DNA from: Lentisphaerota bacterium
Lineage (GTDB): Bacteria; Verrucomicrobiota; Lentisphaeria; Victivallales; Victivallaceae
DNA: 64,000 nucleotides
Assembly (NCBI GenBank): GCA_015061685.1
Contig: SUWD01000008.1
Span: forward strand, 1-64,000
Reading direction: 5' to 3'
Position numbers and translations under genes: made by a program
The notes under the pieces: generated by a model
The model's input: the letters and a program-made list of their open reading frames with translations, nothing else
Databases searched by the model: none
What the model was told of the DNA's origin: nothing
In this document: positions 18,134 to 28,100 of the stretch, piece after piece
Position numbering within the stretch: the first letter of the stretch is position 1
How the letters are laid out: each line of letters begins with the position of its first letter

Positions 18134-19956
18134 GTCATAATGTTAGCCAACTAATTGACGTTGCAAAAAATTGTAACATAGATGTACAATTGTCAACACT
18201 ATCTCAACGCACAACTACCTTTTGTGATTTCTTTTCCCAAAAAGTTAAAGAAACAGACAATGAGCAAGAAATTTTATTTTATACGATTCTGCAGATCGTT
18301 ACTTCTGTTTATTTAGATCCAACAGACCTTAATGTACCGTATAAACCTTTTCTGATTACATCGCAAGGTCGATCATATGCTATTGAGGATTTAACAGAAG
18401 ACGGAATATCTTTTCTGAAGGATTTTCTGCCGTTGGTGGAAAATCCAATATTAAAGGGACGCATTGCCGATATTTTATGGTTACGAGGACAGGGATTCGA
18501 ATATGCAAAAACGGCAATTTCATATTTTACGCAGTACCCAATATCGGAATCTAACTGGCATGAAGGTTCATCGGAAGTTTGGGAACGAACAATAAGAATG
18601 CTTCTAAAATTCGGCAAAGGAATACAGACAGAATTTTCTGTGGTGCAAGATAAAATCACAGCTGTATTCTTTTCGTTAGAATATACAAAAAATGGATATA
18701 TTTTTGATTTATCCCGTTTTATGCGTTTACTAAAAGTTTCTTCAGAAACTGCTGAAAAGGTTATTGAAAAGATTTCGGATTTCAAAAGCAGAGCTTGCCA
18801 AGAGGAAGATTGGTTTGTTTTGCAAGACTTTTGTAATGAGCTTATAGCTTGGTATTCGTACCTTGAAAGTAATGAGGAAATCTATAATATATATGCGGAA
18901 AAAGCCAAGTATTTTGTGGGGCAAGCCCAAAAAACATCGAGTCTTGCTGCAGCAGAGTTTTATTCCTCTGCGATAAAAGAATATCGCAAGATTCCTAATG
19001 CACATAGAGATAAATTCAATGTTGAGAAAGAAATTGCAGAAATTCATAACGCAATGAACTCTTCGCGAATAAATGCATTGCAAGAGATGGCTCCACTGTC
19101 TTATTCATTCCCTTTAGATAAATTAGGGGAGCATTTGAATTTATGTGCAAATGAAATCAGTAACAAAGATTTTTATACTGCGTTATCTAATTTTTCTAAT
19201 ATATGTTCTTTGCCTCAAGAAGAAAAATACAGAAATGATGCAATTAAGACATTGCAAGATCACCCATTAATGGCAATGTTTGGGGCAGGTTATATATCGC
19301 CATTAGGAGGGCTTTATGCCAAAACACCTGGATTGGAATTGGGTAATGATATAAATGCTGAACAGAATGAAATTCCAATATTTCACCAGATGTTAAAAAC
19401 TTACGAGCTGTACATGACGCTTTCCGCTCAAACAACAATATTGCATTCTTTAGATGCATTTAATATGGAACATAAAATTTCTCTTCAGCAAATAATTGAC
19501 ATTTGTTCATATTCAACTGTCATACCGCAAAATAGGGTTTATTTATGGGCTCGAGGACTATATCATGGTTTCAATTATGATTTTGCCGATGCTATACACC
19601 TTTTAACTCCGCAAATAGAAAATATGATCAGAGTTATGATGAGAGAGGAAGGTTTGAACACATCTCAAATTTCAGGTGATCAAATCCATACTGAATCAGA
19701 AATAGGCATGAGTAATTTATTGAGGGACCCCAATATTGACCGAGTTTTTCCAAAAGATTATATTTTTAATTTGAAAGCGATTTTTTCAGAGAAACCTGGC
19801 CCTAATTTACGCAACGAAATAGCGCATGGTCTCCTTGAACCATCAGTTGCTTGCTCGCCATTAGCTATATATGCATGGTGGTTTGTTTTAAGATTGGTGA
19901 TAAACTCAAACATAAAAATTCGTGAACACCTCAACCGGCAGGAGAAAACGAAATGA
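18130..19956 (+). CDS. DUF4209-like protein with HEPN-type Rx4H motif
   Basis: 608 residues, AT-rich compared with the drm genes, with the start overlapping the drmMI stop (ATGA). The C-terminal third resembles DUF4209 proteins (HPLMAMFGAGYISPLGG, later DADAIHLLTPQIEN-like helices) and contains LRNEIAHGLL, in which Arg561 and His566 fit the Rx4-6H catalytic motif of HEPN ribonucleases. The rest is helical without other motifs. HEPN proteins commonly cleave RNA in abortive infection systems. That role here is inference from the motif and the defence context. Confidence 0.7.
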   Translation: MSHNVSQLIDVAKNCNIDVQLSTLSQRTTTFCDFFSQKVKETDNEQEILFYTILQIVTSVYLDPTDLNVPYKPFLITSQGRSYAIEDLTEDGISFLKDFLPLVENPILKGRIADILWLRGQGFEYAKTAISYFTQYPISESNWHEGSSEVWERTIRMLLKFGKGIQTEFSVVQDKITAVFFSLEYTKNGYIFDLSRFMRLLKVSSETAEKVIEKISDFKSRACQEEDWFVLQDFCNELIAWYSYLESNEEIYNIYAEKAKYFVGQAQKTSSLAAAEFYSSAIKEYRKIPNAHRDKFNVEKEIAEIHNAMNSSRINALQEMAPLSYSFPLDKLGEHLNLCANEISNKDFYTALSNFSNICSLPQEEKYRNDAIKTLQDHPLMAMFGAGYISPLGGLYAKTPGLELGNDINAEQNEIPIFHQMLKTYELYMTLSAQTTILHSLDAFNMEHKISLQQIIDICSYSTVIPQNRVYLWARGLYHGFNYDFADAIHLLTPQIENMIRVMMREEGLNTSQISGDQIHTESEIGMSNLLRDPNIDRVFPKDYIFNLKAIFSEKPGPNLRNEIAHGLLEPSVACSPLAIYAWWFVLRLVINSNIKIREHLNRQEKTK

Positions 19957-20933
19957 ATAATGTTGATATCTTTCAAGCGATTTTTGACAATGCTATAGCT
20001 TCTATTGAACTTGGCATTGAAGATTACAAATTAGCCAAAGGCGACTCCAGTCGTTATCTCTCCGCTGTTAGAAACTTGTTTGCAGGTCTTTTGTTACTTT
20101 TTAAAAGCAAATTAGCAGAGGTGAGTAAAGATGACAATTTCAGCCTTCTTATAGCACCTTCAGTCAAAACACCATACGATATTCAGCAGCGTCCAAAGAC
20201 AGTAGGATATTATGACTTAATAAAAAGGCTTAAAGAACAAGAAGTAAATGTTGATTGGGAGAAAATAAAAGATTTACATGCTTATCGCAACGATATTGAG
20301 CATTATTTTGCTCCAGATTCAAAGAGTGATAGCATTGTAAGAGGTTACATTGCCAATAGTTTTCTGATTATTAAACAATTTTTAGAAAAAGATCTTGGGT
20401 ATAATCCCCAAGAGTGTTTTGCAGAAGATATTTGGCAAGAATTTTTAAAAGATGAGGCTGTGCATAGTGCCGAAATAGCAGAAATGGTTTTTGAATTTGA
20501 CAAATTGCTTTGGTTTTCTGATGATGTTGAAAAGCTGTTTTTAAAGCACAGATGCCATAATTGCAACTCTGATATTATAAGAGTTGATGATAAGCTTATG
20601 CAAGATGCAAAAGATACATCATTTATATGTCGAAATTGCGGTCGGCAATGGATTTACTATGAATTGGCAAAAGAGATTGCAAACAAATTATCTCAACGCG
20701 ATTTATGGGAATTAAAAGATGGTGGAACAGAGATAATCGGATACTGTCCAGAATGCGAAGAAGAGATGTATTGTTCTATTGGAGAAGTTTGTCTTAACTG
20801 CGGAGTCAGAGGGCCTTTTGAGTGTGAGTTTTGTGGATGTGAAGTTCCAATAAGCGAACTGATTATATTCAGTGAAACCGGAAGATGTAGTTGGTGCGAA
20901 CATCAATTTGAAAAAATAATGGAGGAGGATTGA
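19953..20933 (+). CDS. HEPN-like protein with C-terminal zinc ribbons
   Basis: 326 residues, with the ATG overlapping the previous stop by 4 bp. The N-terminal 150 residues are helical and carry YRNDIEHYF (Arg112-His117), another Rx4H HEPN-type motif. The C-terminal half holds three Cys pairs consistent with zinc ribbons: CHNC/CRNC (201-229), CPEC/CLNC (265-283) and CEFC/CSWC (291-315). Zinc ribbons could bind nucleic acid or bridge to a partner. I do not recognise the full-length family. It may pair with the preceding HEPN-like protein, since HEPN nucleases act as dimers (inference). Confidence 0.65.
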   Translation: MNNVDIFQAIFDNAIASIELGIEDYKLAKGDSSRYLSAVRNLFAGLLLLFKSKLAEVSKDDNFSLLIAPSVKTPYDIQQRPKTVGYYDLIKRLKEQEVNVDWEKIKDLHAYRNDIEHYFAPDSKSDSIVRGYIANSFLIIKQFLEKDLGYNPQECFAEDIWQEFLKDEAVHSAEIAEMVFEFDKLLWFSDDVEKLFLKHRCHNCNSDIIRVDDKLMQDAKDTSFICRNCGRQWIYYELAKEIANKLSQRDLWELKDGGTEIIGYCPECEEEMYCSIGEVCLNCGVRGPFECEFCGCEVPISELIIFSETGRCSWCEHQFEKIMEED

Positions 20934-20934
20934 T

Positions 20935-22809
20935 ATGTCAGCAAAAGAATATAAACTTAACATTGATCCTCGCATTTTGGAACTTTTGGGACCAAGCCTT
21001 TACACGAATATTTACTATATTTTGGCAGAATTAATTGCAAATGCTTACGATGCGGATGCCCATAATGTTTATGTGATCGCCAATAAAGATGATATCACGG
21101 TAGAGGATGATGGAACTGGGATGTCTTATCAAAATGGTGATATTGAGCACTATTTAAATGTTGCCAAAGAATCTAGATCATCTGAAGAGCAAGCTTTGAC
21201 AAAAACTTGTAACCGCAAAAAAATGGGGCGAAAGGGCGTTGGTAAGCTCGCAGCGTTGTCTGTGTCAGAAAATGTACTTGTGAAAACAAGACGTGATGGG
21301 GAAGTATCTGGATTTATACTGTCTCGTCATGTTGATGCAGATAATCACTTGACTCCTATTCCTGATGAAGAGATTGCTTTTCAAAAAATAACAGGAAATG
21401 GCTCTGCTATTGTTATGCAAAATCCTCAATATCGGTTGCATAAATCTCTTGATGTGATTAAAAAAAATCTCTTAAAAATATTCCCACTGGTATGTGATGA
21501 TTTTCAGATTCATATTATCAGAGGAACAGAGGAAGTTATTGTCTCTGACTTTGATAAAAATGTAATGGGTGAATTGTGCTCTGTAATTACCCTGGGAAAC
21601 GATTTTTCGTCTCTTGCAGATTTAGTAATGACTGATTTTGAGCGCAGAGGTGAATTGATCGAAAAACGGACATGTTATGAGAACCCTATCGTTATGCGTG
21701 ATAAAGACGATGTTGAACATGAATACACGCTTCAGATTCATGGATGGATCGGAACATATAAATCCACGCGTGGCAGAAAAGTCGAAATTTCTGATTTCCC
21801 AGATAACTTTATCTCGCTTTTTGCCAATAAAAAACTGGGCGAATTCAACATTTTGCCTTTTGTCGGACAAAACAAATTGAATGAAGTATACATTGTCGGA
21901 CAGTTACATATTGATTTGTTTGAACTTTCAGAATTGCCAGATATGGCTTTAAGTAATCGCCAAGGGTATAAATCAGATGATCCGAGATATAAAGTTGTAT
22001 TAGATTATGTCCGGGATACCTTGATGCCAGACATCCTGAAAAAACGCGATCTTTATGCAGATATTCAAAGTGCTGAGCGTAAAAAGAAAAGGGAAGAGGA
22101 ATTGAGCAAAAAAGAAAAAGCTCTTCAGGAAAGTTTTTCTGGCTATAAATCAAATGTTGTTGAGAAATCATTTGCTGATTTTTCTGCCAAAGGGGACAAA
22201 CTTACGCCACAAGATGCTGCGAATATTCTTAAACGGCATCTTAATGAAAGTGGACCGGATTTGGGATTAAAAAAAGAAGTTGATTCCTTAAAAAAGAAGA
22301 TACTGATAAGCCAAACACGGAATGATAAACCTCTGGCAGACATAGTGTATAATATGTTATTGCATAATAACGTTCCCGGCGATGATATCATTTACACAAA
22401 TTGCGACGATGAAATAGCAAGAATTCCAGAGGGTGAACGTGTTTATGAATATTTACGTAAATTCTTTGTGGAAAGTTATTCGACTCAAAAAATTTATGTT
22501 CTCTTTGTTACCAGCGAAAATACAAAGCAATCTTGGGGAGCACTCACAGAGGTCGGGGCAGCTTGGATTACTCAAATAGAACATAAAATATTCAACATCC
22601 ATCCATTCCGTCCAGATCATCCTCTTGATGATGAATCTATGTGGCACACAACTTCCCGGGAAAATAACATACTTTGGATGGATCAAGTAAATGCAGATAT
22701 TTTTTGTTCAAAGATCGAAAATGTTTGTGATAAACTTGGGTATCGCAAAAATGACCGAGCAGAAAACAAACGTTTTTTGGGCACTCTGATTGAAATAAGA
22801 AAACTTTAA
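20935..22809 (+). CDS. GHKL (MORC/Hsp90-like) ATPase with C-terminal TIR-like domain
   Basis: 624 residues. The ATP-binding Bergerat fold is complete: ELIANAYDADA (32-42), DDGTGM (58-63) and GRKGVGKLA (98-106), with a second domain to about 370 and a coiled coil (380-410). Residues 454-570 look like a TIR domain: KKILISQTRNDKPLAD, DIIYTN, RIPEGERVYEYLRK, YVLFVTSENTKQSW and TEVGAAW. Glu539 sits where TIR NADases place their catalytic Glu. MORC-like ATPases clamp DNA, and bacterial TIR domains deplete NAD. A sensor-effector fusion is a reasonable reading, but activity is unproven. It begins 1 bp after the HEPN-zinc gene. Confidence 0.8.
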   Translation: MSAKEYKLNIDPRILELLGPSLYTNIYYILAELIANAYDADAHNVYVIANKDDITVEDDGTGMSYQNGDIEHYLNVAKESRSSEEQALTKTCNRKKMGRKGVGKLAALSVSENVLVKTRRDGEVSGFILSRHVDADNHLTPIPDEEIAFQKITGNGSAIVMQNPQYRLHKSLDVIKKNLLKIFPLVCDDFQIHIIRGTEEVIVSDFDKNVMGELCSVITLGNDFSSLADLVMTDFERRGELIEKRTCYENPIVMRDKDDVEHEYTLQIHGWIGTYKSTRGRKVEISDFPDNFISLFANKKLGEFNILPFVGQNKLNEVYIVGQLHIDLFELSELPDMALSNRQGYKSDDPRYKVVLDYVRDTLMPDILKKRDLYADIQSAERKKKREEELSKKEKALQESFSGYKSNVVEKSFADFSAKGDKLTPQDAANILKRHLNESGPDLGLKKEVDSLKKKILISQTRNDKPLADIVYNMLLHNNVPGDDIIYTNCDDEIARIPEGERVYEYLRKFFVESYSTQKIYVLFVTSENTKQSWGALTEVGAAWITQIEHKIFNIHPFRPDHPLDDESMWHTTSRENNILWMDQVNADIFCSKIENVCDKLGYRKNDRAENKRFLGTLIEIRKL

Positions 22810-22821
22810 CGGGGTATACAG

Positions 22822-22902
22822 ATGGCAACAGATAATACAAGTAACTCATCACTCGCACCAGTTGCAAGTTTGCATATTCAAGTACTACAATGTCAGAGGT
22901 AA
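22822..22902 (+). pseudogene. Remnant copy of the drmA 5' end
   Basis: From its ATG, 38 of 44 bases match the first 44 bases of drmA (25166 on), including the shared tail of the word AACTCATCA and the run GCACCAGTTGC. It is read as MATDNTSNSSLAPVA and then diverges and stops after 26 codons. It lies just after the ATPase-TIR gene, where drmA would sit if the next two genes were absent. It is best explained as a scar of an insertion or recombination that moved drmA downstream. Confidence 0.7.
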
Positions 22903-22906
22903 AAAC

Positions 22907-23644
22907 ATGAAAATAAACAAAATAACTGTTCAAATCACATTATTGCTGGCTGTTATCAGCCTTGCAATAAGCTACATTATTTATTGCTTTAAATGGTCCG
23001 ATTTCTGGCAAAATGCCATGCTTGGAGTTTTTGGCAGTCTTTTGGTCGCGGCAATAGTATCTTTTGTTGCCTATATTCACGACAAAGGCAAGATATTAGG
23101 CACAATCCACAAAAATTTGATATTGATGTATCAGCAGAGTTGTTCTCTGGATGTTGTTCTTGCATGCCTTGCCAAAAATCTTGAAACAAAAATGACAACG
23201 CAAAAAATATTGGCAGAAGTGGAAATTGCAAAAAAAATTGATGCGTTAAAACCAACTCAAACAATATTAACATATTCAAGTTTCAGAAAATCAGGGATAA
23301 ATAATTTTTTCCTTGGTTTGTTGAATTTCATGAATTCATTTCATATGGAAACAATGGTCGGCAATATTCAAATTGCTCTCGGCGAATTTCAAATCATGAT
23401 TGCCGAAAATCAAATTTCACCCCAATATAACGATTTGACTTTGCAGGCCAAACGCGATAATGTATTTTGCATTCTATCTGTAACTAAAGCTATGAATGGA
23501 TATATCAGCAGTATGTTGGAAAATCAAATCATTGTTATGGAAAAATTTTATAAGCCGGAATGTCCTTGGGAAGATAGTAAAAAATATGTAATGGCTGAGG
23601 TTCAAACGATTCAAACGGCTTTGCAAAATATGAATCAGCGATAA
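22907..23644 (+). CDS. Membrane protein with two TM helices, unknown function
   Basis: 245 residues from the ATG behind AGAGG. Two hydrophobic segments lie at about residues 8-28 and 35-56, followed by a cytoplasmic helical domain of about 190 residues without known motifs. The S-4TM-like pattern of membrane-anchored defence effectors comes to mind, but the match is not specific. It is grouped with the Schlafen-like gene (13 bp apart) in a segment flanked by copies of the drmA 5' end, so both probably arrived together. Confidence 0.6.
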   Translation: MKINKITVQITLLLAVISLAISYIIYCFKWSDFWQNAMLGVFGSLLVAAIVSFVAYIHDKGKILGTIHKNLILMYQQSCSLDVVLACLAKNLETKMTTQKILAEVEIAKKIDALKPTQTILTYSSFRKSGINNFFLGLLNFMNSFHMETMVGNIQIALGEFQIMIAENQISPQYNDLTLQAKRDNVFCILSVTKAMNGYISSMLENQIIVMEKFYKPECPWEDSKKYVMAEVQTIQTALQNMNQR

Positions 23645-23657
23645 CCGGAGAGGTTTT

Positions 23658-25142
23658 ATGGGAAATAAAGAAAAAATATTACAGTTGATGTCCAATCTGG
23701 AGTCTGAAAATATCGAAAGAACACGGGCTTTCGATAAATCAGATAAAATGGGACAGGCAATCTGTGCTTTTGCTAATGATATCGGAGATCGTAAACAGCC
23801 CGGTTATCTTCTGCTGGGCGTGGAAGATAATGGGGCTTTTGCCGGGAAGCGTGTTACAGATGAGCAACTGACAGCACTAGCGGGGTTCAAATCCGAAGGG
23901 AATTTGCTGCCTCCGCCAGCAATGACGATTTATCATGAGTCATTTGATGATGGTGATGTCGTAGTTATTGAAGTTTTTCCGTCCTCATATCCTCCAATCA
24001 AATACAAAGGGCAAGTTTGGGTTCGCATTGGTCCCCGTAAATGTCTTGCCAATAATGATGATATTCATATTCTGGAAGAAAAACGGCTTCACTCTGCCAC
24101 ACGCTTTGAAATTATGCCCTGCGTTGATACCACTTTGTCAGATTTGAATTTAGATCTTTTCCGCAACAGTTATCTTCCCCGGGCAATTCAGGCTGAAGTT
24201 ATTGACGAAGATCCCCGTCCCATTGAAGAGCAACTTGCAGCATTGCGTTTTTATGATCGTCAACACAAACTGCCGACAAATTTGGGAATGTTACTTTTCG
24301 GGAAACACCCGGAAATGTTCATCCCATCTGCATACATCCAATATGTTAAATTCGGCGGCAGCGATAACGGTTCAGATATTTTAGCAGAACACGCCTATAA
24401 AGGTCCGCTGTTGCAAACTATTGATGAGATAAACAGCTTTGTCAAAGTTGGTATTGCCGCTCCCCGCCCGGTGAAAGTATCTGCATTACAGGAAGAAACT
24501 ATTTCCATGTATCCCGATTGGGCTGTTCGTGAATTGCTGCTTAATGCCATTATTCACCGGGATTATCAAATCAGTAATGCCCCGGTAAAGTTTTATGATT
24601 ACAATAACATCCGCTTGGAAATATCCAATCCGGGAGGTTTGTATGGACAGGCAAATCCGGAGAACTTCCCTTATGTGAATGACTACCGTAATCCGTTGTT
24701 GGCAGAAGCGATGAAAGTCATGGGGTATGTCAATAAATATAATCGTGGTATTGCCAAGGTCAAAACTGAAATGGAAAAGAATGGCAATCCCACGCCGCAG
24801 TTTGATGTAAATAAATTAACCGAGTTCCGGGTAACTCTTCTGCCCAGTGCCAAGCTTCAACTTATCATCTCAAATGACGAGTTAAAAGTAAAAAATGGTG
24901 AGTTATTTGAGCGTAATGACGAGTTAAATGGCGAGTTAAATGACGAGTTAAAAAGTCTTTCAAAAGGAACCGCAGACAGGCTGTGCAAAATCATTGCAAA
25001 TAACCCTGGACTGCGCAGAAAAGAACTTGCGGAAAAATTAAACGTATCAGTTTCGACTTTAGACCGTTATATCAAAGCATTGCCAGGAAAGATAGAACAC
25101 CGCGGTGCCAAAAAAACTGGTGGCTGGTTTCCTAAATCCTGA
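23658..25142 (+). CDS. Schlafen/AlbA-2 domain ATP-binding protein with winged helix
   Basis: 494 residues. The N-terminal 1-130 region is an AlbA_2 (Schlafen AlbA-like) domain (CAFANDIGDRKQPGYLLLGVEDNG). Residues about 290-400 match the HATPase-like C-terminal part of such regulators (VRELLLNAIIHRDY, LEISNPGGLYG, NKYNRGIAK). A C-terminal winged helix follows (RKELAEKLNVSVSTLDRYI). Between them (24879-24956) the coding DNA repeats AATGACGAGTTAAA/AATGGCGAGTTAAA, giving NDEL/NGEL units. Members are often transcription regulators or, when fused to effectors, part of anti-phage defence. GGAGAGG precedes the ATG. It is tied to the membrane protein gene upstream. Confidence 0.75.
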   Translation: MGNKEKILQLMSNLESENIERTRAFDKSDKMGQAICAFANDIGDRKQPGYLLLGVEDNGAFAGKRVTDEQLTALAGFKSEGNLLPPPAMTIYHESFDDGDVVVIEVFPSSYPPIKYKGQVWVRIGPRKCLANNDDIHILEEKRLHSATRFEIMPCVDTTLSDLNLDLFRNSYLPRAIQAEVIDEDPRPIEEQLAALRFYDRQHKLPTNLGMLLFGKHPEMFIPSAYIQYVKFGGSDNGSDILAEHAYKGPLLQTIDEINSFVKVGIAAPRPVKVSALQEETISMYPDWAVRELLLNAIIHRDYQISNAPVKFYDYNNIRLEISNPGGLYGQANPENFPYVNDYRNPLLAEAMKVMGYVNKYNRGIAKVKTEMEKNGNPTPQFDVNKLTEFRVTLLPSAKLQLIISNDELKVKNGELFERNDELNGELNDELKSLSKGTADRLCKIIANNPGLRRKELAEKLNVSVSTLDRYIKALPGKIEHRGAKKTGGWFPKS

Positions 25143-25165
25143 TAAAAACAGTGAGGATAATACTG

Positions 25166-28100
25166 ATGGCAACAAATAGTGCAAATAACTCATCACCTGC
25201 ACCAGTTGCGGGTGAAAAGAAAAAAGAGCTTTCCGCTTGGATCGTATTTGCCAAGCCGGAAATGTTTATGCTGACTCTTCCGGTTGACGGTTCTGTAATT
25301 CTGCCCGTATTGGAAAACGGAGATGCTTTACTTTTTGCCGACCGGGAAAATAAAGTTGCCACTGGCGTTCGCCGTTTGTACCTTATCCGCAATGAAGAGA
25401 AAAAAACAATCCTTTATTTCGATCGGATCGTTGACTTTGAATCGCCAATTCCCCTTGATGAGTTGCAATATACTATACCTGAAGCTCCTGCAGCCGTTTG
25501 GAAATTGGAAGTTCCCAAACTGGAACGTGCTCTTCAAATTGCCAAACATCCGGAATTTAAGGCGTTGCCGGAAATTAGTCCTTACGACAGAAATGCTCAA
25601 AACTATGTCCGTAACCTTTTGCAGCAAGCGGTTGTAGACGACCTTCTCGGTCCAGCACGTGGACCGGAAGAAGAAATCGTAGGAATGAGTGTCCGTGATC
25701 GATATCTGGTCGGCAAACTTGCTCCGAAAGTACCATACGATGACGGATCTTCAGACTCTCCCTTTACCGATGATGACTCAGATGAAGAACCTGCCGATTT
25801 GGTCAAGGTGGAAAATAAAGATCACAATGATCTCTCCAAATCCGCAGGCGGTGCAATTGATGAAGATGACGATGCTGCTATTGATACCAATAATAATCAA
25901 TCGCTTGTACCATCTTCACTTGGTTTTACTTTTTGTATTGATGCCAGCTTGCCGGATCTGGAGCTGACCGTTTCATGGGGGCGATATGAGCGTGCGGACA
26001 GTGAATTTGCTGTTAACCCCAAAAATGGCAATCCCGCCCGATGCTGGAAACGTATTCCTTCCGGTGGAACAACAGTTCTGAAGTTGCAGGAAGGGCGTAT
26101 TAAACCTTTTGTTATTGATAAAGAATCAGAACAAGTCTTCATTCAAGGTTCTGTCACCCGTGAGTTACCCAATCACTCTCGTCTGGTAACCCTCTTTCTG
26201 GTAAACGATCAAATCCGTCCCGATCAAAATCAGGATGCGGCGTGGATATTCCAACCGGAACTCCGGGTGAAATCCACGGAAGGTAAAGCAATATTTGTCC
26301 GGAAACCATTCCGGGATGTCAATGAGGTGGATGAAGAGCTCAAAGCCCTCAACATGATTTACCGTAAAAAGGTGGAATTCGCTGTCGGTCATGGAATTGC
26401 CGTTCATGCAATCCCATCTGTAGATGATTACGAAAAAGCAACAGAAATTCATACCGTAGTCATGCCAGAATATGAAATCCCGGTTACAGAAACTCCCGGT
26501 AGTGAACCGGAAGACCGTCCGGCAATGCAGCAGCTTTTCAAAGACGGCTTGTTAGATATGCGGCATTTGGCAGAACTGCCCAAAGATGAATTGCTGGCTG
26601 GACTCAATATTCTGACCGATGATTATGCCGAATGGATCAATGAACAACGTCATAAAGCAGAAACCGCAGAATTGCAATACTATGCAGATTCCGCACAATC
26701 TGCTATTGAACATTGTGAAGAAATTTTAGATCGGTTACGGGAAGGCTTGCAGGTAATTGCAGATAATCCCCTTGCTTTGGATGCTTTTCGTTTTGCAAAT
26801 CGGGCGATGGCTGATCAGCGTGTTCACTCCATATACGCATTGAGTAACCGCCGGAATGAAAATAAAAAACTTGTTGACTTTGATAAGCCGTCAAATCACT
26901 CCTGGCGACCATTCCAGTTGGCATTTATGCTTTTGTCCATTCCTTCACTGGTTGATCCTGCTCATATTGACAGAACCAATCCTCTGGCGGCACACGCTGA
27001 TCTTCTCTGGTTCCCAACTGGTGGTGGTAAAACAGAAGCATATCTTGGCGTAGCAGCCTTTGCAATGGGCATTCGCCGTTTACAAGGGGAACTGGGTGGC
27101 TTGGATGGTTCTCGCGGTTTATCAGTCATTATGAGATATACTCTCCGTTTGTTGACAATTCAGCAGTTCCAGCGTGCAACAGCTCTTATTTGTGCGATGG
27201 AAAGTATCCGCAGTAAAGAACCGAAAAAATGGGGCGAGACACCGTTCTCCATTGGGTTGTGGGTCGGTCAGAAAACAACACCCAACACGACCGAGGAAAG
27301 TCACAATGCGATTGAAAAAGAACGTGAACACCAGTATGGTATCAGTTCAACCCCAGCTCAGTTGACTACCTGTCCATGGTGTGGCGCTGAAATTCAGCCG
27401 GGACGGGAAATCGTTGTTGATCGGGAATGCGGACAAACGCATATCTATTGCGGAGATCCGCTTGGGCGCTGTGAATTCAGTCGTGCTAAAAATGAAATCG
27501 GTTTGCCGGTGGTAGTAGTAGATGATGAAATCTATCATCGTCCACCGACAATGCTGATCGCTACAGTTGATAAATTTGCGATGATGGCATGGAAAGGTGC
27601 TGTTAGAACCTTGTTTGGTAAAGTCAGCCAAGAGTGCCCCAGACACGGTCTTTTGTGGCCTGATGCAGATTGCAATGGAAACCACAAGAAAAAAGGAAAA
27701 TACGAGGCAACCGTAGTCAAAGCTGTAAAAGAAATCCGTCCGCCGGATTTGATTATCCAAGATGAGTTTCACCTGATTAGCGGTCCACTCGGAACAATGG
27801 TTGGACTGTATGAAACTGCCGTTGACGATCTTTGTTCATGGCAGTATGAAGGAAAAACAATCCGTCCTAAAATTGTTGCTTCAACTGCCACTGTACGAAA
27901 AGCTGAAAAACAGATCAATAATGTATTTTTGCGCAATGTTAGTATCTTTCCAGCTCACGGCATTGATGTTGAAGATAACTTCTTCTCAGTTCAGCGGTCA
28001 ATTGATAAACGATGCGGTCGCCGTTATCTTGGCATTTGCGCCCCTGGTGCATCTCGTCCAGCTGTTTTGATCCGGGTCTACGTCGCTCTACTTACCGGGG

